Source: Comamonadaceae bacterium
GTDB taxonomy: Bacteria; Pseudomonadota; Gammaproteobacteria; Burkholderiales; Burkholderiaceae_C
Length of the DNA: 8,737 nt
Assembly (NCBI GenBank): GCA_024642025.1
Contig: JAHEBY010000089.1
Span: 1-8,737, forward strand
Direction of reading: 5' to 3'
Shown: in pieces, positions 1 to 5,483 of the stretch
Layout of the letters: each line of letters begins with the position of its first letter
Position numbering within the stretch: position 1 is the first letter of the stretch
Translations under genes and position numbers: made by a program
The notes under the pieces: model-generated
Database searches by the model: none
The model's input: only the letters and a program-made list of their open reading frames with translations
Told to the model about the DNA's origin: nothing

Positions 1-826
1 CCATGAAGAAGTCATGGTTTCCGCCGGCGGTGTGGTTCCATGGCAGCCAGTCCACCAGCACCGGCGGCTCTTCCGCCAGGAAGGGCATGGACTGGCGCAT
101 TTGCTGCTGGTTGGCGCAGATCATCCGCTGCGTGTTGACGACGGCTTTGGGTAGCTTGGTCGAGCCACTGGTAAACAGGAACTTGACCACTGTGTCTGGT
201 CCGGTGGCCTGCATGGCCTCGTCGACGGCGCTTGTGGGGGGAGTGTTGAGAAGTGATTCCAGTGGCGTGAGCAAAGGTTCGCCGTTGTGCCCGTGTTTCA
301 CCACAATCTCGGTCCCTGAACCAGCTGCAGCCTCAATCGCCTGCTGGAAACGCGGCCAGTCCTGCGCGAAGATCAAGCCGGGCGTCAAGGTCTCCAGCAC
401 GTGGCGCAATTTGTCGTAGTCTCGGCTAACCAGCGAGTAGGCAGGAGAGGCCGCACAAAACGGGATGCCGACGTACATCGCGCCGAGCGCCAGCATGGCA
501 TGTTCCAGGCTGTTTTCGCTGAGGATGACCACTGGCCGCTGCGCGTTCAGGCCCCGATCCAGTAAGGCCTGGCCTATGCTGCGAGCTGCCGTCAACGCTT
601 GGCGGTACGTCAGGTGCTGCCATGCGCCGCCCAGGGCTGCATCGCGCTGCGCGAAGAGGGTGTGATCGGGTTTGGCTGATGCCCATTGCGCCAGCCGCTC
701 GGACATGCGCGGCGAGTAGGGCTGCAGCGGCTGCTCGCAGGTGAGATAGATGTTGCCAGCCGCCTCGCGGTGCACGGCACGGGTTACGCCAAAAGCGACT
801 GGGCGGTAACGGGGTGGGTGCGTCAT
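1..826 (-). CDS. fcs: Feruloyl-CoA synthase (AMP-forming), 3' end cut by window edge
   Basis: The minus strand is open from an ATG at 826 to the window edge, giving the first 275 residues. It is an adenylate-forming acyl-CoA synthetase. The phosphate-binding motif TSGSTKLPK lies at residues 219-227, followed by a conserved WLPWNHT stretch at 260-266. The Lys after SGST (where many relatives have Gly) and the start MTHPPRYRPVAFG resemble feruloyl-CoA synthases as I remember them. Such enzymes activate ferulate or p-coumarate to the CoA thioester with ATP in the cytoplasm. The start is 31 bases after the stop of the crotonase gene on the same strand, so the two are probably co-transcribed. No clear Shine-Dalgarno precedes it. 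No stop or frameshift is seen in the visible part. The C-terminal AMP-binding subdomain lies outside the window. The class is secure; the substrate rests on family resemblance. Confidence 0.85.
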   Translation of the reverse strand, partial: MTHPPRYRPVAFGVTRAVHREAAGNIYLTCEQPLQPYSPRMSERLAQWASAKPDHTLFAQRDAALGGAWQHLTYRQALTAARSIGQALLDRGLNAQRPVVILSENSLEHAMLALGAMYVGIPFCAASPAYSLVSRDYDKLRHVLETLTPGLIFAQDWPRFQQAIEAAAGSGTEIVVKHGHNGEPLLTPLESLLNTPPTSAVDEAMQATGPDTVVKFLFTSGSTKLPKAVVNTQRMICANQQQMRQSMPFLAEEPPVLVDWLPWNHTAGGNHDFFM

Positions 827-844
827 GTTGCAGAGTCGCGCACT

Positions 845-856
845 GAATCCGGATTC
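845..856. repeat. 12-bp perfect palindrome between the hydratase and synthase genes
   Basis: GAATCCGGATTC reads the same on both strands. It occupies most of the 31-base gap between the hydratase stop and the synthase start. It has no loop and no following T-run, so it is not a typical terminator. It may be a protein-binding site or chance. Confidence 0.3.
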
Positions 857-857
857 G

Positions 858-1652
858 TCAATCTGCTTTCACCTTCGGGCCTGTGCCATCCAGGAAGGCA
901 CGCACACGCGCTTTGGCTTCGGGGGCTGACTGCGAAATGGCCGCCAGCATGGATTCGGTGAACAGGCCATGATCAGCCGTCTGCTCGGCAATGCGAGGCA
1001 GGCCATGCATGAGCGCATAGTTGGTCATGGGAGCGTTTTGGGCGATGCGCTCGGCCAGCTCGATGGCCTTTGCCAGCGCGCCACCAGCGGGCACATGGTA
1101 TTGCGCCATGCCAATGGTCACACCCTCTGAAGCCTTGTAAACCCGGCCTGTGAGCATCATGTCGAGCATGCGGTGCGCGCCAATCAGCTTGGGCACCCGC
1201 ACCGAACCCCCGCCGCCGACAAAGATGCCGCGCGAGCCTTCGGGTAGTGCAAAAAACGTGGTGTCATCGGCAACCCGAATATGGCAGGCGGTTGCCAGCT
1301 CCAGCCCGCCGCCGACCACAGCCCCATGCAGGGCAGCCACGATGGGTACCTTGCCAAACTCCATGTCACGCAAGATTACATGCCAGGAGCGTGAATGGTG
1401 CATGCCATCAACGGCGTCGCGATCCTTGAGCTCGCTGAGGTCCAGTCCGGCGCAAAAGTGGTCGCCCTCGCCGTGAAGCACCACGGCGCGTGTCGTGGCG
1501 GGCAGATCGGTCATCCGCTGGCCGATTGCAGCCATCAGGCCGTCATTGATGGCGTTGCGCTTGCGCGGTCTGCACAGCCGCAGCAGAGAAATGGCCTCCC
1601 GGTGTTCAACCTGTACTTCGTCGAGACTGGGCACGACAGCGTTGCTGGACAT
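858..1652 (-). CDS. Crotonase-family enoyl-CoA hydratase (hydroxycinnamoyl-CoA context)
   Basis: 264 residues, the usual crotonase length. CAGLDLSEL at 67-75 and GGGLELA at 114-120 would form the oxyanion hole. Glu118 and Glu138 are 20 residues apart and fit the two catalytic glutamates of true hydratases (Glu144/Glu164 of the rat enzyme). The protein should add water across the double bond of an enoyl-CoA. Lying directly upstream of feruloyl-CoA synthase, it probably acts on feruloyl- or coumaroyl-CoA. The classical hydratase-lyase that releases vanillin (HCHL/Ech) has Ser in place of the first Glu and tyrosines that bind the phenol. Here the Glu is kept and no Tyr occurs in the CAGLDL region, so a beta-oxidation type hydratase is more likely. 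The start at 1652 gives MSSNAVVPSLDEVQVEHRE and has no Shine-Dalgarno. The family is certain, the exact reaction is not. Confidence 0.88.
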   Translation of the reverse strand: MSSNAVVPSLDEVQVEHREAISLLRLCRPRKRNAINDGLMAAIGQRMTDLPATTRAVVLHGEGDHFCAGLDLSELKDRDAVDGMHHSRSWHVILRDMEFGKVPIVAALHGAVVGGGLELATACHIRVADDTTFFALPEGSRGIFVGGGGSVRVPKLIGAHRMLDMMLTGRVYKASEGVTIGMAQYHVPAGGALAKAIELAERIAQNAPMTNYALMHGLPRIAEQTADHGLFTESMLAAISQSAPEAKARVRAFLDGTGPKVKAD

Positions 1653-1658
1653 GTGGTG

Positions 1659-1664
1659 ATTGAA
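1659..1664 (-). promoter_or_regulatory. Possible -10 element of the hydratase-synthase unit
   Basis: On the minus strand TTCAAT ends six bases before the hydratase ATG at 1652, with CACCAC between. No good -35 is seen 16-18 bases upstream. It is listed because the same spacing occurs before dapF, the SDR gene and rlmI. A start of transcription here would give a leaderless mRNA. Weak on its own. Confidence 0.22.
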
Positions 1665-1787
1665 TTAGCTATGTTAAATAGCCAGTTTAGGCGTGAACAG
1701 ACGTGCCGCTATCGGTACTAACCCGTGGCGGCCTTCGCCATGGGCGCGGTGTCAGGGCGCCTTGGTCGGGAGGCCATGCGCACAGCG

Positions 1788-1793
1788 GATAAT
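1788..1793 (+). promoter_or_regulatory. Possible -10 element of the dapF operon
   Basis: GATAAT matches the sigma-70 -10 consensus at five of six positions and ends six bases before the preferred dapF ATG at 1800. The best -35-like hexamer (TTGGTC, 1762-1767) is 20 bases upstream, which is too far for a good promoter. There is no Shine-Dalgarno before the ATG, so a leaderless transcript is possible. Confidence 0.33.
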
Positions 1794-1799
1794 CTGGCC

Positions 1800-2681
1800 A
1801 TGCGAGTTCAGTTCACAAAAATGCAGGGTGCCGGCAACGACTTCGTGGTGCTGGACGAAACCCGTGGACTCATTGGGCTCACCGAAGCGCAGTACCGCTT
1901 TCTGGGCGACCGGCATTTTGGGGTGGGTGCGGACCAAATTCTGTCGGTACGGCCATCTCCAGCGCCCGGCATTGATTTCTCCTACGCCATACACAACTCG
2001 GACGGCAACGAGGTCGAGCATTGCGGCAACGGCGCCCGCTGCTTCTTGACCTACGTGCGCCAGCGTGGCTTGACTGACAAAGACGTGGTGAAAGTGCAGA
2101 CCAGGAACCGGGTGCTGACGCTGCAGCGGCAGCCCGACGGACGCGTCACCGTGGACATGCAGGCGCCCGTGTTTGAACTGGACAAAGTGCCGTTCAATCC
2201 TGCGGGATTGACGCCAATTCCCGTCAATTCATGGCAAAAATGGCCATTAGCCCCCGTGGAATATGCGCAACCAGCTATGATTAACGTAGCGATTGTGTCC
2301 ATGGGCAATCCCCACGCAGTTCTGCTGGTTGACGATGTGGACACGGCACCGGTGCTCACGCAGGGGCCGCAGGTGCAGCGCCTTGCGGCGTTCCCAGAGG
2401 GTGTTAACGTGGGCTTTATGCAAGTGGTCAACCGCCAAAGCATCCGCTTACGTGTGTATGAGCGCGGCGCCGGTGAAACGCTGGCATGCGGTACTGGAGC
2501 CTGTGCGGCGGTGGTGGCGGGCATCAAATTGGGCCTGCTGGACGCCACCGTTGACGTGCAAACCCACGGCGGGGCGCTGACCGTATCGTGGGCGGGCGGA
2601 GACGCCAGTGTCATGATGACAGGCCCGGCCACCACTGTTTTTGAAGGCCAGATTGATATTCCTGAGGAGCCCAGACGTTGA
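1800..2681 (+). CDS. dapF: Diaminopimelate epimerase DapF
   Basis: 293 residues. DapF converts LL- to meso-diaminopimelate, the last step before lysine and a building block of peptidoglycan, in the cytoplasm. The two catalytic cysteines are visible: Cys75 in HCGNGARC and Cys230 in LACGTGAC. Other conserved blocks are the N-terminal TKMQGAGNDF, SMGNPHAV and RVYERGAGET. The frame is open from an upstream ATG at 1725, but the family begins at MRVQFTKMQGAGNDF, so the ATG at 1800 is preferred. The protein is somewhat longer than the E. coli enzyme (about 274 residues). The extra length lies between VPF and VSMGNPH, where residues 146-160 are encoded by a 44-bp repeat also found in rlmI. This gene heads the dapF-DUF484-xerC operon, a conserved order that resembles dapF-yigA-xerC of E. 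coli. Confidence 0.97.
   Translation: MRVQFTKMQGAGNDFVVLDETRGLIGLTEAQYRFLGDRHFGVGADQILSVRPSPAPGIDFSYAIHNSDGNEVEHCGNGARCFLTYVRQRGLTDKDVVKVQTRNRVLTLQRQPDGRVTVDMQAPVFELDKVPFNPAGLTPIPVNSWQKWPLAPVEYAQPAMINVAIVSMGNPHAVLLVDDVDTAPVLTQGPQVQRLAAFPEGVNVGFMQVVNRQSIRLRVYERGAGETLACGTGACAAVVAGIKLGLLDATVDVQTHGGALTVSWAGGDASVMMTGPATTVFEGQIDIPEEPRR
2235..2278 (-). repeat. 44-bp interspersed repeat, copy 1, inside dapF
   Basis: Read on the minus strand, this segment begins ATAGCT, contains ATATTCCACGGG, then GGCTAATGGCC, and ends TTTTTG. Against the copy at 5712-5754 it is identical in 35 of 44 aligned columns, with eight substitutions and a one-base gap. It is read in frame as DapF residues 146-160, between the conserved blocks VPF and SMGNPH. 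The element resembles a short repeat I remember as abundant in Comamonadaceae chromosomes, whose arms around ATTCCA form an inverted repeat. The arms are eroded here. The family assignment is from memory. Confidence 0.7.
2664..2669 (+). promoter_or_regulatory. Shine-Dalgarno of the DUF484 gene
   Basis: GAGGAG lies inside the 3' end of dapF, 11 bases before the ATG at 2681 and 8 bases before a TTG at 2678. The spacing slightly favours the TTG, while codon preference favours the ATG directly after it. The two starts differ by one residue. Confidence 0.6.
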
Positions 2682-3364
2682 TGAATCCAGACCTGAACAA
2701 CCCCATCACCGAAGACGATATTGCCAACTACCTGGCCAACACACCCGACTTCTTTGAGCGCCACGCCGAGTTGCTGGCCGCCGTACAGCTCACCAGCCCG
2801 CACAGCAAGCGCGCCGTGAGCCTTCAGGAGCGGCAGGCGGATATGCTGCGCGACAAAATCAAGATGCTTGAGCACCGCATCATGGACATGATCCGCAATG
2901 GCAATGAAAACATGATGCTGTCGGACAAGATGCTGCGTTGGGCCACATCCCTGTTTTTGAAGACCGACATCATCAGCCTGCCCGCTCAGGTGGCTGACGA
3001 GATTCGCCAGCAGTTTGACGTGCCGCAGGTCGGCATCAAGGTCTGGGACGTGGGTGGTGCCTACGCGCACGCCGATTTCGCCCAGGGCGTAAGTGACGAT
3101 GCCAAGTTGTTTGCGTCGTCCCTGAGCGAGCCCTTTTGCGGCGTCAATACGGGCTTTGAAGCAGTGCGCTGGCTGCCGGACGCTCAGGCGGCGGTGTCGC
3201 TTGCTCTGTTGCCGCTGCGCGTGGGTGTAGGCAATGTGGGTCCCGCATTTGGCATGCTGGTGTTGGCGTCGCCCGATGCCCAGCGCTACAACAGCGGCAT
3301 GGGGACGGAATTTTTGCAACACATTGCGCGGCTTTCCAGCGCGGCGCTGTCACGGCTGAGGTAG
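2681..3364 (+). CDS. DUF484 family protein
   Basis: 227 residues. The N-terminal TEDDIANYLANTPDFFERHAELLAAVQL is the hallmark of the DUF484 family. It is followed by a likely coiled-coil or helical segment (about 40-75, QERQADMLRDKIKMLEHRI) and a GAF-like domain (about 80-225). The function is unknown. The family is soluble and often lies between dapF and xerC in proteobacteria, as here. The ATG overlaps the dapF stop (TGATG), so translation is probably coupled, and xerC follows four bases after its stop. An in-frame TTG one codon earlier is an alternative start. No catalytic motif is visible, and a sensory or scaffolding role would be a guess. Confidence 0.9.
   Translation: MNPDLNNPITEDDIANYLANTPDFFERHAELLAAVQLTSPHSKRAVSLQERQADMLRDKIKMLEHRIMDMIRNGNENMMLSDKMLRWATSLFLKTDIISLPAQVADEIRQQFDVPQVGIKVWDVGGAYAHADFAQGVSDDAKLFASSLSEPFCGVNTGFEAVRWLPDAQAAVSLALLPLRVGVGNVGPAFGMLVLASPDAQRYNSGMGTEFLQHIARLSSAALSRLR
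3358..3362 (+). promoter_or_regulatory. Shine-Dalgarno that supports the TTG start of xerC
   Basis: GAGGT overlaps the end of the DUF484 gene and lies six bases before the TTG at 3369. A TGA in the xerC frame at 3357-3359 excludes any earlier start, so this site and the TTG define the xerC start. Confidence 0.6.
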
Positions 3365-3368
3365 CCCC

Positions 3369-4331
3369 TTGCACGCGCTGATTGAGCGCTACCTGGAATA
3401 CGTGCGCGTCGAAAAGCGACTTGCGGCGCGCACGGTCGAGTTGTATTCGCTGGACCTGCAAAAGCTGTCCAGCCTCGCCGATGCGGCGCCAGTCGACCTG
3501 CTGAAGGTTGAAAACCATCACATTCGACGTTGGGTGGCGCACATGCACAGCGCGGGGCGCAGCGGGCGAGGCATTGCGCTCATCCTGTCTGGATGGCGGG
3601 GCTTTTACACTTGGCTCGGGCGCGAAGGCAAGGTCAATAGCAATCCGGTGCAGGATGTGCGCACGCCCAAAATGGCGAAGCCCTTACCCAAAGCCTTGAG
3701 CGTTGACGATTCTGTGCAACTGGCGGGCTTTCACAGCGAAACTGACGACCCCTGGCTGGAGGCGCGAGACGCCGCGATCACTGAATTGCTCTACAGCTGC
3801 GGTCTGCGCGTGGCGGAGCTGACGGGTCTTGATGTGGTGGCCAGCCGCGACGCGCGGGGCTGGGTAGACCTTCAGGCGGCGGAGGTTCATGTGTTGGGTA
3901 AGGGTTCAAAACGGCGCAGCGTGCCAGTGGGCAGGCATGCCGTCACCGCTCTGCAGGCCTGGCTGGCGGTGCGGGATGTGGGGCCGGATAGTGCATCGCC
4001 AGCCACAAAGACGGCCGACAAGCGTGATGGATCGGATCAAGCGGCCCTGTTCATCGGCCGCCACGGCACGCGGCTCACGGCGCAGTCCATCTGGCAACGT
4101 CTGCGAAAGCGTAGTCTGCAGGCTGGGCTACCCGCGCCCGTGCACCCCCACATGCTCCGTCATTCGTTTGCCAGCCATGTGTTGCAGAGCAGCAGTGATC
4201 TGCGGGCCGTTCAAGAGTTGCTGGGGCATGCCAATATTTCGACGACGCAGGTGTATACGCGGCTCGACTTTCAGCACTTGGCCAAAGCCTACGACGCCGC
4301 CCATCCGCGGGCCAAACTGAAGCGCGATTAA
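3369..4331 (+). CDS. xerC: Tyrosine recombinase XerC
   Basis: 320 residues. XerC acts with XerD at the dif site to resolve chromosome dimers at cell division. All active-site residues are visible: Arg147 (CGLRVAEL), Lys178 (VLGKGSKRR), His261 and Arg264 (HPHMLRHSF), His287 (LLGHANIS) and the nucleophile Tyr296 (TTQVYTRLD). The N-terminal SAM-like core-binding domain spans about 1-95. A polar stretch at about 203-224 (GPDSASPATKTADKRDGSD) lengthens the region between Lys178 and the HxxRH motif. The start codon is TTG. It follows the DUF484 stop by four bases, so the gene is translated in the dapF operon. That operon position favours XerC over XerD or an integrase. No dif site was recognised here. 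Confidence 0.95.
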   Translation: MHALIERYLEYVRVEKRLAARTVELYSLDLQKLSSLADAAPVDLLKVENHHIRRWVAHMHSAGRSGRGIALILSGWRGFYTWLGREGKVNSNPVQDVRTPKMAKPLPKALSVDDSVQLAGFHSETDDPWLEARDAAITELLYSCGLRVAELTGLDVVASRDARGWVDLQAAEVHVLGKGSKRRSVPVGRHAVTALQAWLAVRDVGPDSASPATKTADKRDGSDQAALFIGRHGTRLTAQSIWQRLRKRSLQAGLPAPVHPHMLRHSFASHVLQSSSDLRAVQELLGHANISTTQVYTRLDFQHLAKAYDAAHPRAKLKRD

Positions 4332-4332
4332 T

Positions 4333-4373
4333 CCGCAATCGCAGTGCGGTTGATAAATATGAAGAAAACCGCA
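4333..4373. repeat. Three alternating TGCGG half-sites between xerC and the SDR gene
   Basis: CCGCA at 4333-4337, TGCGGTT at 4345-4351 and AACCGCA at 4367-4373 form two overlapping inverted repeats. One has a 5-bp stem with a 7-base loop, the other a 7-bp stem with a 15-base loop. The second spans the SDR promoter from the -35 into the -10 element, as an operator would. No T-run follows, so a rho-independent terminator for xerC is unlikely. The regulator is unknown. Confidence 0.42.
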
Positions 4374-4377
4374 TAAT
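4350..4377 (+). promoter_or_regulatory. Sigma-70-like promoter of the SDR gene
   Basis: TTGATA (4350-4355) and CATAAT (4372-4377) are separated by 16 bases, and each differs from consensus at one position. Transcription would be expected to start near 4384, the A of the SDR start codon. This fits the absence of a Shine-Dalgarno and suggests a leaderless transcript. The promoter overlaps the inverted repeat at 4345-4373. Confidence 0.55.
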
Positions 4378-4383
4378 GATTTG

Positions 4384-5412
4384 ATGACAGGAGCCCAAAA
4401 AACATCTGCATCCACAACGACTGGTGTAAAGGCTGACTCGGGGTCGCGGCTCATCACCTCGCGCTTCCATGCCAAAAGCACCGCGCTGGAGGTTGTTGAG
4501 GGTGTTTCGCTGGCCGGGCGTCAGGCCGTCGTAACGGGCGGCGCTGCCGGGCTAGGGCTTGATACGTCCCGTGCACTGGTGGCGGCTGGCGCGTCACTCA
4601 CGCTGGCGGTTCGCAATACCGAACAGGGCCGTCAGGCTGCGGACCAGATACGTCTGCAATACCCCAAGGCCGATATCACGGTCAGTTTGCTTGATTTGGG
4701 CAGCTTGTCCATCGTAAGCAATTTTGCGGCTCAATGGGTGACCGGCGGCAAGGTGCTCGATATTCTCGTCAACAACGCTGGCATCATGGCCTGCCCGCTG
4801 ACGCGCGACAGTCACGGCTGGGAAATCCAGTTTGCGACCAATCACCTGGCGCATTTTGCGTTGACGACGTCGCTATTGCCCGCGCTCCGGCAGGCAGCAA
4901 AAGAACATGGTGAGGCCCGTGTGGTGGTGCTCACGTCGGCGGGCCACAAAATCGCCGGCATTGATTTTGACGACATTCACTTCGAGCGTCGCGAGTACGA
5001 CAAGTGGCAGGCATACGGTCAGGCCAAAACGGCGAACGCGCTGTTTTCCCTTGAGTTGAATGCGCGTGAAGCCGAGAACGGCGTTACCGCCAATGCCGTG
5101 CACCCGGGCGGCATCATGACCGGGCTGCAAAAGTTTTTGCCGGTGGAAGAGATGAAGGCCCGGGGTTGGCTGAATCCTGATGGCTCAGTGTTGGATCGAT
5201 TCAAGACGACCGAGCAGGGTGCCTCTACTTCAGTCTGGGCCGCCACGGCACTGGAACTCAAAGGCCATGGTGGCCTGTATCTTGAAGACTGCAGGCAGGG
5301 TGTGCCCAGTGCGCCGGATGACCGCGCGTCTGGCTATTTTCCGCACATCATGGATCGTGAGGCCGCCCGGCGGTTGTGGATGGTGTCTGACAACCTTGTT
5401 AGCAAGGGCTGA
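4384..5412 (+). CDS. Short-chain dehydrogenase/reductase (SDR), NAD(P)-dependent
   Basis: 342 residues. The cofactor-binding motif TGGAAGLG is at 51-58 and NNAG at 130-133. The catalytic tetrad fits Asn153 (NHLAHF), Ser185 (VLTSAGH), Tyr211 and Lys215 (YGQAKTAN). An Arg at 77 after the second beta strand (AVRNT) hints at NADP preference. About 45 residues precede the Rossmann fold, including SRFHAKSTALEVVEGVSLAGR, which I recall from a retinol-dehydrogenase-like SDR subgroup. It should be a soluble oxidoreductase; the substrate cannot be read from the sequence. The gene has its own promoter 53 bases downstream of xerC. An in-frame TTG just before the ATG is ignored because the putative transcription start falls on the ATG. 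Confidence 0.9.
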   Translation: MTGAQKTSASTTTGVKADSGSRLITSRFHAKSTALEVVEGVSLAGRQAVVTGGAAGLGLDTSRALVAAGASLTLAVRNTEQGRQAADQIRLQYPKADITVSLLDLGSLSIVSNFAAQWVTGGKVLDILVNNAGIMACPLTRDSHGWEIQFATNHLAHFALTTSLLPALRQAAKEHGEARVVVLTSAGHKIAGIDFDDIHFERREYDKWQAYGQAKTANALFSLELNAREAENGVTANAVHPGGIMTGLQKFLPVEEMKARGWLNPDGSVLDRFKTTEQGASTSVWAATALELKGHGGLYLEDCRQGVPSAPDDRASGYFPHIMDREAARRLWMVSDNLVSKG

Positions 5413-5453
5413 CGATCCTTTGCGGCCGCGACCCGCCGCACGCCCCCGCATTT

Positions 5454-5481
5454 GTCAGCCTTGCCTGACGCACAATCAGGC
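5454..5481. repeat. Two mutually exclusive hairpins upstream of rlmI
   Basis: GTCAG (5454-5458) can pair with CTGAC (5465-5469) over a 6-base loop. Alternatively GCCTGA (5463-5468) pairs with TCAGGC (5476-5481) over a 7-base loop. Both use the same CTGA, so only one can form. They lie between the SDR stop and the rlmI ATG and overlap the putative -10 element. No T-run follows. They may be an SDR transcript end, an operator or chance. Confidence 0.28.
5471..5476 (+). promoter_or_regulatory. Possible -10 element of rlmI
   Basis: CACAAT ends seven bases before the rlmI ATG, with no convincing Shine-Dalgarno between. A TTGTCA lies 13 bases upstream (5452-5457), which is too close for a standard -35. 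The arrangement matches that before dapF and the SDR gene. Transcription would start at or next to the ATG. Confidence 0.33.
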
Positions 5482-5483
5482 CC

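Noticed and set aside
3..419. Plus-strand open frame of 138 codons at the left edge
   Set aside because: It is antisense to the feruloyl-CoA synthase, whose minus-strand translation has strong conserved motifs.
858..1652. Calling the crotonase a hydroxycinnamoyl-CoA hydratase-lyase (ech)
   Set aside because: Both hydratase glutamates are present and the lyase-type Ser and phenol-binding Tyr are not seen, so only the broader hydratase name is given.
1665..1685. Third copy of the interspersed repeat near TAGCTATGTTAAATAGCC
   Set aside because: Only the AGCTAT end is shared. The diagnostic ATTCCA core and GGCC end are missing, so the match is too short to claim.
1725..1799. Upstream in-frame ATG extending DapF by 25 residues
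   Set aside because: The family starts at MRVQFTKMQGAGNDF. The extension has no conservation that I recognise, and a -10-like GATAAT lies inside it.
2051..3322. Minus-strand open frame of 423 codons
   Set aside because: It lies opposite dapF and DUF484, both with clear family motifs. Its translation is Arg/His/Ala-rich with no recognisable domain, as expected for the mirror of GC-rich genes.
4332..4373. Rho-independent terminator after xerC
   Set aside because: Inverted repeats are present but no T-run follows either stem, and the second overlaps the SDR promoter.
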